64,000 bases of DNA from Sphingomonas koreensis (GCF_002797435.1 NZ_PGEN01000001.1:1368501-1432500); one strand, 5' to 3'; shown: positions 38,307-49,327, numbered from the stretch's first letter. Program-made: numbers and translations. Notes: a model not told the origin generated them from the sequence alone.

Positions 38307-41276
38307 ATGGTGGGCGCTGAAAGCCTGGATTTCGCAGACATCGCCGGTGGCGTGAGCCCGGCGTTCGTCGAGACGCTCTACGCCAAGTGGAAGGCGGACC
38401 CCGCGTCCGTCGAAGCCGGATGGCGCGAGTGGTTCGACGGGCTGGAAGGCACCGTCAACGGCCCGAGCTGGGAACGTCCCAACTGGCCGCTCAGCGACAC
38501 CGACGCCCTCACCGCGGCGCTCGATCCGACCCAGATGGAGCCGGCGCCCAAGCCCGCGCGCGGCGGCGCTTCCCCCGCCCCGGCAGCGGCGCCCGCAGCC
38601 TCGTCGGCCGACATCGCGCGCGCCGCGAACGATTCGATCCGCGCCATGCTGCTCATCCGCACCTATCGCGTGCGCGGGCATCTTGCCGCCAATCTCGACC
38701 CGCTGGGCCTGTCGCACCAGAACCTGCCCGCCGACCTGACGCCCGAATATCACGGCTTCACTGCCGCTGATCTCGATCGTCCGATCTATCTCGGCGGCAC
38801 GATGGGGCTGGAGAAGGCGACGATCCGCGAGCTGGTCGAGATCCTGCGCCGCAATTATTGCGGCAATGTCGGCCTCGAATACATGCACATCGCCGATGTC
38901 GAGGAACGCCGCTTCCTGCAGGAGCGCATGGAGGGCAAGGACAAGGCGATCGAGTTCACGCCCGAAGGCAAGAAGGCGATCCTGTCCAAGGTCATCGAAG
39001 CCGAGCAGTGGGAGAAGTTCCTGGGCCGCAAATATGTCGGCACCAAGCGCTTCGGGCTCGACGGCGGCGAATCGATGATCCCGGCGATGGAAGCCATCAT
39101 CAAATATGGCGGCGCGCAGGGCGTGCGCGAGATCGTCTATGGCATGGCGCATCGCGGCCGACTCAACATGCTCGGCACGGTGATGGCCAAGCCCTATCGC
39201 GTCATCTTCCACGAATTCGCCGGCGGCTCGGCCAACCCCGACGACATCGGCGGCTCGGGCGACGTCAAATATCACCTCGGCACCAGCACCGACCGCGAGT
39301 TCGACGGGGTCAGCGTTCACATGTCGCTGGTCGCCAATCCCTCGCACCTCGAGGCGGTGGACCCGGTGGTGCTCGGCAAGGTCCGTGCGCAGCAGACCAA
39401 CCGCAACGACCTTGAGGATCACGAGCAGGTCCTGCCCGTGCTGATCCATGGCGACGCGGCCTTCGCAGGCCAGGGCATCGTGTGGGAGTGCCTCGGCTTC
39501 TCGGGCATCCGCGGCTACAACACCGGCGGCTGCATCCACTTCATCATCAACAACCAGATCGGCTTCACGACCAGCCCGCAATTCGCGCGCTCGTCGCCCT
39601 ATCCGTCCGACGTCGCCAAGGGCGTCCAGGCGCCGATCTTCCACGTCAACGGCGACGATCCCGAAGCCGTGACCTTCGCGTGCAAGATGGCGATCGAGTT
39701 CCGCCAGACCTTCAAGCGCGACATCGTCATCGACATGTGGTGCTACCGCCGCTTCGGCCATAACGAAGGCGACGAGCCCTCGTTCACCCAGCCGCTGATG
39801 TACGCCAAGATCAAGGGTCACCCCGGCGTCAGCGACATCTATGCCAAGCGGCTTGAGGGCGAAGGCGTCATCGACGGCGAGTTCGCCAAGGCCCAGGCGG
39901 CCGCATTCACTGCCCATCTCGAGGACGAGTTCACCGCGGGCGCGAGCTATAAGGCGAACAAGGCCGACTGGTTCGGTGGCCGCTGGCAGGGCCTCGGCGC
40001 GCCGATGGACGCCGAAACCGCGCGCCGCAACGTCGAGACCGGCATCGACAAGAAGCTGTTCGATAGCCTCGGCCGCACGCTGACGACGATCCCGGACGGC
40101 CTGACCCCGCACAAGACGCTCAACCGCGTGCTCGACGCCAAGGCCGCGATGTTCAAGTCGGGTGAGAATTTCGACTGGGCAACCGGCGAGGCGCTGGCCT
40201 TCGGCTCGCTGCTGTCGGAAGGCTATGGCGTGCGCCTGTCGGGCCAGGATTCGGGCCGCGGTACGTTCAGCCAGCGTCATGCCGTCTGGGTCGACCAGAC
40301 CGATGAGCACAAATATGTGCCGCTGAACGAGATTCCGCACGGCCGGTTCGAGGTGCTCGACAGCCCCTTGAGCGAATATGGCGTGCTCGGTTTCGAGTAC
40401 GGCTATGCGCTCGCCGATCCCAAGACGCTGGTGCTGTGGGAGGCGCAGTTCGGCGACTTCGTCAACGGCGCGCAGATCATGATCGACCAGTTCATTGCCG
40501 CGGGCGAGGCCAAGTGGCTGCGCGCCAACGGCCTCGTGATGCTGCTGCCGCACGGCTATGAGGGTCAGGGCCCCGAGCACAGCTCGGCGCGTCCGGAGCG
40601 TTTCCTCCAGCTGTGCGCGGGCGACAACATGCAGGTCGCGAACGTGACTACGCCCGCCAACTACTTCCACCTGCTACGCCGGCAGATGCACCGCAACTTC
40701 CGCAAGCCGCTCATCGTCATGACGCCGAAGTCGCTGCTCCGGCACAAGCTGGCGGTCAGCAAGACCGAGGATTTCCTGGGCGATACGCATTTCAAGCGCA
40801 TCCTCTCGGACCCGTCGGCGCCGGCGGACAAGGATGTGAAGCGCGTGGTGCTTTGCTCCGGCAAGGTCGCCTATGACCTGATCGAGGCACGCGACGCGGC
40901 GGGCGACACGACCACCGCGATCATTCGTATCGAGCAGCTCTATCCCTTCCCCGGTGAACCGCTGGTCGCACGCCTCGCGCGCATGACCAATGTCGAGGAA
41001 GTGGTGTGGGCGCAGGAGGAGCCGAAGAACAACGGCTACTGGTTCTTCGTCGAACCCTATATCGAGGCGTGCATGGTCGAATCGGGCATCAAGCCGCAGC
41101 GCCCGCGCTATGCGGGCCGCGCCGCGGCGGCATCGCCCGCCACCGGCCTGATGAAGCGCCACCAGGCCGAGCAGGGCGCGCTTGTCGCCGACGCGCTGGG
41201 CCATAATGTACGCGAGGAAATCCGCCGCGCGCGCAAGACCGAAGACAAGAAGACCGCCGGCAAGGCCGGCGCGTGA
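38307..41276 (+). CDS. sucA: 2-oxoglutarate dehydrogenase E1 component
   Basis: Thiamine-diphosphate-dependent decarboxylase of the 2-oxoglutarate dehydrogenase complex, 989 residues. The N-terminal E2-binding segment (A-F-V-E-T-L-Y-x-x-W) is present. A Pro/Ala-rich linker follows (residues about 75-95), then the catalytic core with M-A-H-R-G-R-L-N, the ThDP/Mg motif G-D-A-A-F-A-G-Q-G and, near the C-terminus, H-G-Y-E-G-Q-G-P-E-H-S-S-A-R. It is followed by sucB at 20 bases. Confidence 0.97.
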   Translation: MVGAESLDFADIAGGVSPAFVETLYAKWKADPASVEAGWREWFDGLEGTVNGPSWERPNWPLSDTDALTAALDPTQMEPAPKPARGGASPAPAAAPAASSADIARAANDSIRAMLLIRTYRVRGHLAANLDPLGLSHQNLPADLTPEYHGFTAADLDRPIYLGGTMGLEKATIRELVEILRRNYCGNVGLEYMHIADVEERRFLQERMEGKDKAIEFTPEGKKAILSKVIEAEQWEKFLGRKYVGTKRFGLDGGESMIPAMEAIIKYGGAQGVREIVYGMAHRGRLNMLGTVMAKPYRVIFHEFAGGSANPDDIGGSGDVKYHLGTSTDREFDGVSVHMSLVANPSHLEAVDPVVLGKVRAQQTNRNDLEDHEQVLPVLIHGDAAFAGQGIVWECLGFSGIRGYNTGGCIHFIINNQIGFTTSPQFARSSPYPSDVAKGVQAPIFHVNGDDPEAVTFACKMAIEFRQTFKRDIVIDMWCYRRFGHNEGDEPSFTQPLMYAKIKGHPGVSDIYAKRLEGEGVIDGEFAKAQAAAFTAHLEDEFTAGASYKANKADWFGGRWQGLGAPMDAETARRNVETGIDKKLFDSLGRTLTTIPDGLTPHKTLNRVLDAKAAMFKSGENFDWATGEALAFGSLLSEGYGVRLSGQDSGRGTFSQRHAVWVDQTDEHKYVPLNEIPHGRFEVLDSPLSEYGVLGFEYGYALADPKTLVLWEAQFGDFVNGAQIMIDQFIAAGEAKWLRANGLVMLLPHGYEGQGPEHSSARPERFLQLCAGDNMQVANVTTPANYFHLLRRQMHRNFRKPLIVMTPKSLLRHKLAVSKTEDFLGDTHFKRILSDPSAPADKDVKRVVLCSGKVAYDLIEARDAAGDTTTAIIRIEQLYPFPGEPLVARLARMTNVEEVVWAQEEPKNNGYWFFVEPYIEACMVESGIKPQRPRYAGRAAAASPATGLMKRHQAEQGALVADALGHNVREEIRRARKTEDKKTAGKAGA

Positions 41277-41296
41277 TCGCCAGGAAGGACTGAACC

Positions 41297-42525
41297 ATGG
41301 CCACCGAAATCCTCGTTCCCGTTCTGGGCGAATCCATCACCGAAGCGACCATTGGCGAATGGCTGAAGCAGCCGGGCGACGCCGTCGCGGCCGATGAGCC
41401 CGTCGCATCGCTCGAGACCGACAAGGTCTCGGTCGAGGTCGGCGCCCCCGTCGCCGGCGTCATGGGCGCGCACGCCGTCAAGGTCGGCGACACCGTCAAT
41501 GTCGGCGCGCTGATCGGCACGATCGAAGCCGGCGCCGGTGCTCCCGCAGCGCCCGCCGCCGCCCCGCGGCTGCTGCCCCTGCCGCTCCCCCCGCCGCAGC
41601 TGCCGAGCCGGCCCAGGACGTCGAAGCCGCCGCGCTCTCGCCGTCGGTCCGCCGCGCGATCCTCGAGCATGGCGTCGATCCGTCGACCGTGCAGGGCACC
41701 GGCAAGGACGGCCGCATCACCAAGGAAGACGTGGTCGCTGCGGCCTCGGCCAAGCCCGCAGCGCCTGCCGCTGCTCCGGCTCCGGCAACCGCCGCTCCGG
41801 TCGCGGCGCCCGCAACGGGCGGCGCCCGCAACGAAGAGCGCGTGCGCATGACGCGCCTGCGCCAGACCGTCGCCCGCCGCCTCAAGGAAGCGCAGAATAC
41901 GGCTGCACTGCTCACCACCTTCAACGACGTCGACATGACGGCGGTGATCGAAGCGCGCACCAAGTACAAGGACCTGTTCGAGAAGAAGCACGGCGTCCGC
42001 CTCGGCTTCATGGGCTTCTTCGTGAAGGCCGCGACCATGGCCCTCAAGGACATCCCGGCCGTAAACGCCCAGATCGACGGCGACGAGATCGTCTATCACG
42101 ACTATGCCGACATCTCGGTCGCGGTCTCCGCGCCGCAGGGCCTGGTCGTGCCCGTCATCCGCGACGCCGACAAGATGTCGGTCGCTCAGGTCGAGCGCAC
42201 GATTGGTGACTTCGGCAAGCGCGCCAAGGACGGCACGCTCAAGATGGAAGAGATGAAGGGCGGTACCTTCACCATCTCCAACGGCGGCGTGTTCGGCTCG
42301 CTGATGTCGACCCCGATCATCAACCCGCCGCAGTCAGCGGTGCTGGGCCTCCACCGCATCGAGGACCGCCCGGTGGTCCGCGACGGCCAGATCGTCATCC
42401 GCCCGATGATGTACCTCGCGCTCAGCTACGACCATCGCCTGATCGACGGTCGTGAAGCGGTGACCTTCCTCGTCGCGCTCAAGAACGCGATCGAGGATCC
42501 GACCCGCCTGCTGATCGACCTGTAA
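41297..42525 (+). CDS. sucB: 2-oxoglutarate dehydrogenase E2 (dihydrolipoyl succinyltransferase), apparent frameshift
   Basis: Core transacylase of the complex. Residues 1-77 form the lipoyl domain with the lipoylated lysine in E-T-D-K-V-S. Near 41562-41565 (a run of four C) the frame shifts. The original frame continues as an improbable Arg/Pro/Ser sequence to 41851. In the +1-corrected frame an Ala/Pro linker continues into E-P-A-Q-D-V-E, the E1/E3-binding domain [11 protein letters not shown], and a normal catalytic domain ending with [12 protein letters not shown]. Adding one C gives 409 residues, the normal length. A sequencing error in the C run is the simplest reading. Confidence 0.9.
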
Positions 42526-42568
42526 GAACCGACCTCTCGTCCCCACATGCGGGCGAACGGAGTAGAAA

Positions 42569-43963
<1,395 letters not shown>

Positions 43964-43972
43964 CGCGCCGGC

Positions 43973-44024
43973 GACGCGACTAGCGCAGCTAGGCGCGTCC
44001 GGCCGACGGCGCCCAAGGGCGCCG
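43973..44024. terminator. Two hairpins ending the suc-lpd operon
   Basis: First hairpin 43973-43999 has 12-base arms with one mismatch around GCA. Second hairpin 44007-44024 has perfect 8-base arms (CGGCGCCC / GGGCGCCG) around AA. Neither has a U-tract, so termination may need Rho or the structures may serve as 3'-end protection. Confidence 0.6.
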
Positions 44025-44053
44025 ATCGACGTCAACTATCCTACTTGTCTCTC

Positions 44054-44091
44054 CCGATCAGGTGTATCATAAAAATGATACACCTGATCGG
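44054..44091. promoter_or_regulatory. 17-base perfect inverted repeat before the serine hydrolase gene
   Basis: Arms 44054-44070 and 44075-44091 are perfect inverted copies around AAAA; the core reads TGTATCAT-AAAA-ATGATACA. It ends nine bases before the ATG, and the ribosome site GGAGA starts in the last bases of the right arm. It can act as a repressor operator, as an mRNA stem that masks the ribosome site, or both. It is clearly more AT-rich than its surroundings. Confidence 0.7.
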
Positions 44092-44099
44092 AGAATTCG

Positions 44100-45443
44100 A
44101 TGCTCAGATACGCCGCCAGCCTCGCGCTCGTCTTCGCCGCACCCGCTTTCGCGCAGGACGCCCCGAAGATCGATCCCGTCCGGATGGACGCGGTCGTCCG
44201 CGCCGATGCCGACAAGGGCGGCTTCATGGGCGTCGTCCTCGTCGCACGCGACGGCGAGATCCTGTTCGACAGGGGCTATGGCTCGGCCAACCTCGAATGG
44301 AAGATCGCCAATGACGGCGACACCAAGTTCCGCCTCGGCTCGGTGACCAAGCAGTTCACCGGCGCTGCGATCCTGCTGCTCCAGGAACGCGGCAAGGTGA
44401 AGCTCGACGCCCCGGTGAAGACCTATCTGCCCGATGCGCCGGCGGCGTGGGACAGGGTGACGGTCCGCAACCTCCTCACCCACAGCAGCGGCATCCCCAA
44501 TTTCACCTCGTTCGACGACTATGCGAAGCTGAAGACACTCGCGGCAACCACCGACAGCCTGATCGCCCGCTTCCGCGACAAGCCGCTCGATTTCCAGCCG
44601 GGCGAGAAATACGCCTATTCCAACTCGGGCTATATCCTGCTCACCGCGATCATCGAAAAGGCGAGCGGCCAGTCCTATTCGGCCTTCCTCACGGACAACA
44701 TCTTCAAGCCGCTCGGCATGGCCGACACCGGTTATGACAGCCACGCGGCGATTATCCCCCGCCGCGCCGCCGGCTACAGCCCTTCGGCCAAGGGGGTGGT
44801 CAACGCCGACTATCTCGACATGACCATTCCGCAGGGAGCCGGCGCGCTCTATTCGACCTCGCACGACCTGCTCAAATGGCAGCGCGGGCTGTTCGGCGGC
44901 AAGCTGCTCAAGCCGGAATCGCTCAAGGCGTATCTGACGCCGTTCAAGGACAATTATGCGCTGGGCGTCACCGTCGCCGCCGCCGATGGCAGCACGACCA
45001 TCTCGCACGGCGGCGGGATCGAGGGGTTCAACACCTGGCTCGGCTACGATCCCGACCGCAAGCTCACCGTCGTCGTGCTCGCCAATCTCAACGGCGATGC
45101 GCCCGGCCGGTTGGGCAAGGCGATGCTCACCCTGGCGCGCGGCGGCAAGGTTACGCTGGCAAGCGAGCGTCAGGCGATCAGCCTCGCGCCGGAGACGCTT
45201 CAGGCCTATCCCGGCACCTACGAGATCGCTCCCACCTTCGCGATCGCGATCCGGGTGGAGGGCGGCAAGCTGATCGCACAGGCTACCGGACAGGGCCCGA
45301 TCGAGCTGTTCGCGGAAAAGCCCGATCATTTCTTCGCCCGCGCGGTCGATGCGCAGTTGGTGTTCACGCGCGACGCTTCGGGCAAGGTCGATGGTGCCGT
45401 GCTGCATCAGAATGGACGCCAGATGCCCGCCAAGCGGCAATAG
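44100..45443 (+). CDS. Exported serine beta-lactamase-fold hydrolase (class C/DD-peptidase-like)
   Basis: A 447-residue periplasmic protein with a signal peptide ending near A-F-A-Q19. The penicillin-binding motifs are S81-V-T-K84, Y-S-N near residue 182, and H-G-G-G in place of K-T-G near residue 303. This set fits class C beta-lactamase relatives, esterases and D-aminopeptidases; H-G-G is common in the esterase or peptidase members. After the core, about 110 C-terminal residues form a beta-rich domain seen in such peptidases. A striking palindrome lies immediately upstream. True lactamase activity is possible but not shown. Confidence 0.85.
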   Translation: MLRYAASLALVFAAPAFAQDAPKIDPVRMDAVVRADADKGGFMGVVLVARDGEILFDRGYGSANLEWKIANDGDTKFRLGSVTKQFTGAAILLLQERGKVKLDAPVKTYLPDAPAAWDRVTVRNLLTHSSGIPNFTSFDDYAKLKTLAATTDSLIARFRDKPLDFQPGEKYAYSNSGYILLTAIIEKASGQSYSAFLTDNIFKPLGMADTGYDSHAAIIPRRAAGYSPSAKGVVNADYLDMTIPQGAGALYSTSHDLLKWQRGLFGGKLLKPESLKAYLTPFKDNYALGVTVAAADGSTTISHGGGIEGFNTWLGYDPDRKLTVVVLANLNGDAPGRLGKAMLTLARGGKVTLASERQAISLAPETLQAYPGTYEIAPTFAIAIRVEGGKLIAQATGQGPIELFAEKPDHFFARAVDAQLVFTRDASGKVDGAVLHQNGRQMPAKRQ

Positions 45444-45606
45444 GCGATCGATGAAGTAGCGCCGGTTGGCGTCGCGGCTGTTGCCGTCGTGCCCACCGGC
45501 CCGGTGCTCCAGGTCGGGGCGCACGTTAACCATTGTCGTTAGTCGGTTCTCATCCATGTCGGCGCTATGTCGTGCGCTGCTGGCCGCTCCGCCGGCCGGT
45601 ACGAAC

Positions 45607-47289
45607 ATGCGAATGAAAGCCTCGCCCTCTCCTGCCAACCCTTCGGCCGTGACGCGCCCGGGCGGGACAAGCACGATCATCGCGCTGATGCTGCTGATGA
45701 TCGGTATCATGATCGCCAGCTTCGCCTACGTCTCGAGCCAGGAGGCCGCGTTGCGCAGCGGGCGTATCGAAAGCCGCCACATCAGCATTGCCCGTCAGGC
45801 GCTGATGGAAGCGGATGCAGCCGTGCTCAACGCGATGGTGGATGGCATCGCGCATGGCGAACGTTATCGCGCAGCGATCGCCCGGTTCGACACTCAGCCC
45901 GTCAACCATTTTCCGGCAAGGATCACGCTCGACGGAGGCCAGACCAGCGGCATTGCCGCGGTTACGGCGGTACGCCGTAGCTGGGCCGCGATCCTGACAC
46001 GCATCGAAGCCGGCGATCTTGCGGGCGCGCGGACACTGCACGACACGCAGCATGTCCAGCAGCGGACGACTGCCGTCATCACCGCGATGATGCAGCAGAT
46101 CGAGCAACTCGACGCGCGCAACGATCGCGCGCAGGGCAATATCGATTTCACGATCAAGGCGGTCATCATCCTTCAACTCGCGAGCGGCCTGTTCTGCATC
46201 GCGGTCTTCCTGTTCGCGGCGCGGCGCGGCGCAGTCGAAGCCGAAGCCCGCGCGCTTGCGGTCACCAACGCCACCCGTTCGCGCGAAGAGGTGATGCGTC
46301 TCTTCGAGATGACCGACATGCTGCAAAGCGCGCAGGATCAGAGCGACGCCAACATGGTGCTGCGCGCGACCGCGATGGAGCTGCTGCCCGACCTCAGCGG
46401 AACGCTCTATGTCTTCAGCAACTCGCGCGACCGGCTGGTACTATCGGCAAGCTGGAATCTCGGCGACGGCCCTGCCCCCGCCGACACGATCGGGCTCAAC
46501 CAGTGCTGGGCGCTCAAGCGGGGCAAGCCGCATGTCAACCACCCGCACGGCGACAAGCTGCGCTGCGAGCATCACGCCGAGGGCGCTTTCGTGCTCGAAA
46601 TCCCGATGGCGGCGCGCGGCGAGGTGCTCGGGCTGTTCTGCATCCAGACCACGCGCGCCGATGGCGACCTTCGCCTTCAGGAAATCGCCGGACTCGGCAC
46701 CGCGCTCGCCGACGCGATGTCGCTTGCGCTCGCCAATCTCTCGCTCGGCGCAAAGCTGCGCAGCCAGGCGCTGCGCGATCCGCTGACCGGCCTCTACAAC
46801 CGGCGCTATATGGAGGATGCGCTCCAGCGCGCAGTCCAGCTCGCGCAGCGCGAGAAGCACGACGTGTCGATCGTCATGATCGACCTCGACCATTTCAAGC
46901 GTCTGAACGATCAGCATGGCCATGCCAAGGGCGACACGGTGCTGCGCGATGCCGCGTCGGTGATCGTCCACCAGCTGCGCGAGAGCGACGTCGCCTGCCG
47001 CTATGGGGGCGAGGAGTTGCTGGTGGTGATGCCCAATTGCTCGCTCGAGGATGCTGCGCACAAGGCCGAGCGGCTGCGGATCGGCATCGCGGCGCTGTCG
47101 CAGCCCGGTATCGATGTCTCCGCCTCGTTCGGCATCGCCAGCATCCCCGCCACCTCGTCGTCGGTGCACGATCTGATGCAGGCGGCGGACGCGGCACTTT
47201 ATGCCGCCAAGGAGCAGGGCCGCAATCGCGTGGTGACCGCACCGCCGCTCATCGACCCGACCCGCGATCAGCTTCTCGCCGCGGAATAG
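45607..47289 (+). CDS. Membrane-bound GAF-GGDEF diguanylate cyclase
   Basis: About 560 residues. A first membrane helix (about 22-42), a periplasmic helical region of about 120 residues with a CHASE3-like appearance, and a second helix (about 170-195) are followed by a GAF domain (about 240-370). A GGDEF domain (about 390-545) ends the protein. The active-site loop is R-Y-G-G-E-E-L, competent for making cyclic di-GMP. The I-site R-x-x-D expected five residues before it reads R-E-S-D, so product inhibition is probable. The frame is open to 45466; starts at 45556, 45607 and 45613 all lack a clear ribosome site, so the N-terminus is uncertain. Confidence 0.85.
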   Translation: MRMKASPSPANPSAVTRPGGTSTIIALMLLMIGIMIASFAYVSSQEAALRSGRIESRHISIARQALMEADAAVLNAMVDGIAHGERYRAAIARFDTQPVNHFPARITLDGGQTSGIAAVTAVRRSWAAILTRIEAGDLAGARTLHDTQHVQQRTTAVITAMMQQIEQLDARNDRAQGNIDFTIKAVIILQLASGLFCIAVFLFAARRGAVEAEARALAVTNATRSREEVMRLFEMTDMLQSAQDQSDANMVLRATAMELLPDLSGTLYVFSNSRDRLVLSASWNLGDGPAPADTIGLNQCWALKRGKPHVNHPHGDKLRCEHHAEGAFVLEIPMAARGEVLGLFCIQTTRADGDLRLQEIAGLGTALADAMSLALANLSLGAKLRSQALRDPLTGLYNRRYMEDALQRAVQLAQREKHDVSIVMIDLDHFKRLNDQHGHAKGDTVLRDAASVIVHQLRESDVACRYGGEELLVVMPNCSLEDAAHKAERLRIGIAALSQPGIDVSASFGIASIPATSSSVHDLMQAADAALYAAKEQGRNRVVTAPPLIDPTRDQLLAAE

Positions 47290-47392
47290 GGTGATCCGGC
47301 CACCCACCGCCCGGCTTCGGCCAGCGGCCGCAAAATCGGGGCTAACCGCGCGTAAACCGGGACCCCGGCCGAAACCCGGGCGTTCAGCGCGG

Positions 47393-48424
47393 ATGTATCG
47401 CACCCGATCCGCCGCGTCCGCTATCGTCCTCGCCCTCCTCGTCGCCGGTTGCGGCGGAGGCGGGGGCGGAGGTGGCGGCAGCGGGACAGTCGTAGCACCC
47501 ACGCCTTCGCCATCGACGGGCACGCCGTCGCCGAGCCCTTCGACACCGGCGCCCTCGCCTTCCTCTCCGCTGCCGACGACATGGGCCGGCGTCGCCGGCT
47601 ATTATGACGTCCAGCCTGACATTGGCGGGTGCCGCGCGGGTACGCTCAAGCAAGCGGTGAAGACCGAATTCCTCGCCCGGCTGAACGAGATCCGTGCGCG
47701 GCACGGCCTGGCACCCGTCGTCTATTCGAGCGGCGAGGACGTGCAGCAGGCCGAATCCTCGCTGATGATGGCCGCCAATGTCGCGCTCAGCCATACGCCG
47801 CCATCAAGCTGGCGCTGCTACACCGCCGGCGGATCGGCCGCTGCAGGCGCGAGCAACCTGATCGGCGGCTGGGGCACCGGCCTCGGCTTCGACAGCGAGG
47901 ACGGGCTGCTCGCCGGCTGGCTGCGCGAAGGCGGCACCGCTCAGCTCGGCCACCGGCGCTGGATCCTTCACCCGTTCCTTCGCCAGACGTCCTATGGCCG
48001 GGTTTCGGGGACGCTGCCCGACGGGCGGCGCGCCACCACCGCCTCGATGCGGGTCTTCAGCTTCGCCGGAGCCGGACCCGCCCCATCGACAGTCCCGCCC
48101 TTTGTCGGCTTCCCGCAGGGAGACTATCCGGCGCGCTACTTCGCGCTGTCCGACTATCTCTCCTTCTCGGTGGTGCCGAGCACGACCAACAACGGCGCCG
48201 ACCGCTCGGTCGATTTCTCGGCAGCGACGGTCTCGGTGCGCGGCCCTTCGGGCGATCTGCCAGTCACCGACATCACCCGCGACAATGACGGCTACGGCAT
48301 CGCCAACAACATCCAGTGGCGCGTGACTGGCCTCGCCGCGAACACCGGCTACACCGTGACGATCGCTGGCGTGCGCGGCGCGCCCCAGGCCAGCTATTCC
48401 TACGATTTCAGGATCCTGCCCTAG
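47393..48424 (+). CDS. CAP-domain lipoprotein with polyglycine and Pro/Ser linker
   Basis: A 343-residue lipoprotein. The lipobox L-V-A-G-C is followed directly by nine glycines, then S-G-T-V-V and a repetitive P-S-P-S / T-P-S-P stretch of about 40 residues, forming a flexible tether from the membrane. The globular part begins with a CAP/SCP-like block, F-L-A-R-L-N-E-I-R-A-R-H-G-L-A-P-V, with a later A-L-S-H-T and Q-L-G-H-R-R-W-I-L, the two histidine-containing CAP motifs. A C-terminal beta-sandwich of about 100 residues follows. The role of bacterial CAP proteins is unknown. The start lacks a strong ribosome site. Confidence 0.75.
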   Translation: MYRTRSAASAIVLALLVAGCGGGGGGGGGSGTVVAPTPSPSTGTPSPSPSTPAPSPSSPLPTTWAGVAGYYDVQPDIGGCRAGTLKQAVKTEFLARLNEIRARHGLAPVVYSSGEDVQQAESSLMMAANVALSHTPPSSWRCYTAGGSAAAGASNLIGGWGTGLGFDSEDGLLAGWLREGGTAQLGHRRWILHPFLRQTSYGRVSGTLPDGRRATTASMRVFSFAGAGPAPSTVPPFVGFPQGDYPARYFALSDYLSFSVVPSTTNNGADRSVDFSAATVSVRGPSGDLPVTDITRDNDGYGIANNIQWRVTGLAANTGYTVTIAGVRGAPQASYSYDFRILP

Positions 48425-48436
48425 CGCCCGAACGGC

Positions 48437-49300
48437 CTAGATGAGCGCCGCTCGTCCTTCGGCGACCGTGCCCGGCAGAACCGCCGCGTCGGCCTCGGCC
48501 GGCGCCGCCGGGACCTCGCCGAGGCGCCAGGGCATCCGCACCCAATCCCCAAAGCCGCCCGGCTGCCGCGCCTCCGCGATTCCTACCACCGGCCATTCGT
48601 CGCGGCCGGGCATGTGGCACGTCCCGAACAGCCGGTCCCAGAGCGTGGTGAAGGCGCCGAAATTCTTGTCGAAATGCCGCTCCTCCATCGAATGATGGAT
48701 GCGGTGGAAGCGGTTGTCTACGATCAGCGCGCGGAGCGGCCCGAGCGTGATCCGCGTCGGCGAATGGATCCACACGATGTGGCTCCACAGCACCAGATTG
48801 ACGAACGGAGAGACCGGGCTGTGCGTCCCGATCAGCAACGACATCGGAATCTGCAGGATGATCAGCGACAACATCGCCTCGCTGGGGTGGTGATAGCTAT
48901 TCACCGCGTTCAGCTCTTCGATCGAATGATGCACGGCGTGCCAGCGCCACAGCCAGCGATGCTGGATGCGATGGAACCAGTAAAAGAAGAAGTCGTGCAC
49001 GACCGCCGCGATCAGCGCAGCGAGAATCCCGCCGATCACCGGCCCGCCGACGACTGCCAGCACGCTGGGGATCGTGAACAGCGGCCGCACGCCCAGTTTC
49101 TGCCAGGCCAGTGCGAGCATCACCATCGCCACGAAGGAAATCAGCAACGACACCGTCCAGAAACCGGTGCCCAGCAGCCGGGCCCGAAGCCGGTGATCCT
49201 CACGCGGATTGAGCACCTCGAAACAGGTGAGGATGCCGAACACCACGCCCCAGGCGATATAGTGGTGCTTCAGATCGTCGAGGAGGGCAGGGACGTCCAT
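48437..49300 (-). CDS. Sterol desaturase/fatty acid hydroxylase family protein
   Basis: A 287-residue integral-membrane di-iron oxygenase. Its histidine boxes are H-D-F-F-F-Y-W-F-H-R-x-x-H, H-A-V-H-H and F-H-R-I-H-H, with four to six membrane segments around them. Family members hydroxylate or desaturate fatty acids, carotenoids or lipid A-linked acyl groups. In sphingomonads a sphingolipid or carotenoid substrate is plausible but not shown. The frame extends well upstream, but the ATG at 49300 begins the membrane protein proper. The gene is divergent from the TRIC channel gene. Confidence 0.87.
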   Translation of the reverse strand: MDVPALLDDLKHHYIAWGVVFGILTCFEVLNPREDHRLRARLLGTGFWTVSLLISFVAMVMLALAWQKLGVRPLFTIPSVLAVVGGPVIGGILAALIAAVVHDFFFYWFHRIQHRWLWRWHAVHHSIEELNAVNSYHHPSEAMLSLIILQIPMSLLIGTHSPVSPFVNLVLWSHIVWIHSPTRITLGPLRALIVDNRFHRIHHSMEERHFDKNFGAFTTLWDRLFGTCHMPGRDEWPVVGIAEARQPGGFGDWVRMPWRLGEVPAAPAEADAAVLPGTVAEGRAALI

Positions 49301-49327
49301 TGCTCCGCACTTAGGCAGGCAAAGACG

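Noticed and set aside
38046..40670. An 874-codon open frame antisense to sucA, and comparable long frames antisense to sdhA, acs and the acyl-CoA dehydrogenase
   Set aside because: They lie exactly opposite conserved genes, encode low-complexity Arg/His/Gly-rich sequence with no family motif, and are expected from the strong GC bias at third positions.
41562..41600. Programmed frameshifting in sucB
   Set aside because: There is no classical slippery heptamer with a downstream structure, and E2 proteins are not known to use this. A missing base explains it more simply.
44100..45443. Annotating the serine hydrolase as an antibiotic-resistance beta-lactamase
   Set aside because: The third motif is H-G-G rather than K-T-G and a C-terminal extra domain is present, both commoner in peptidases and esterases.
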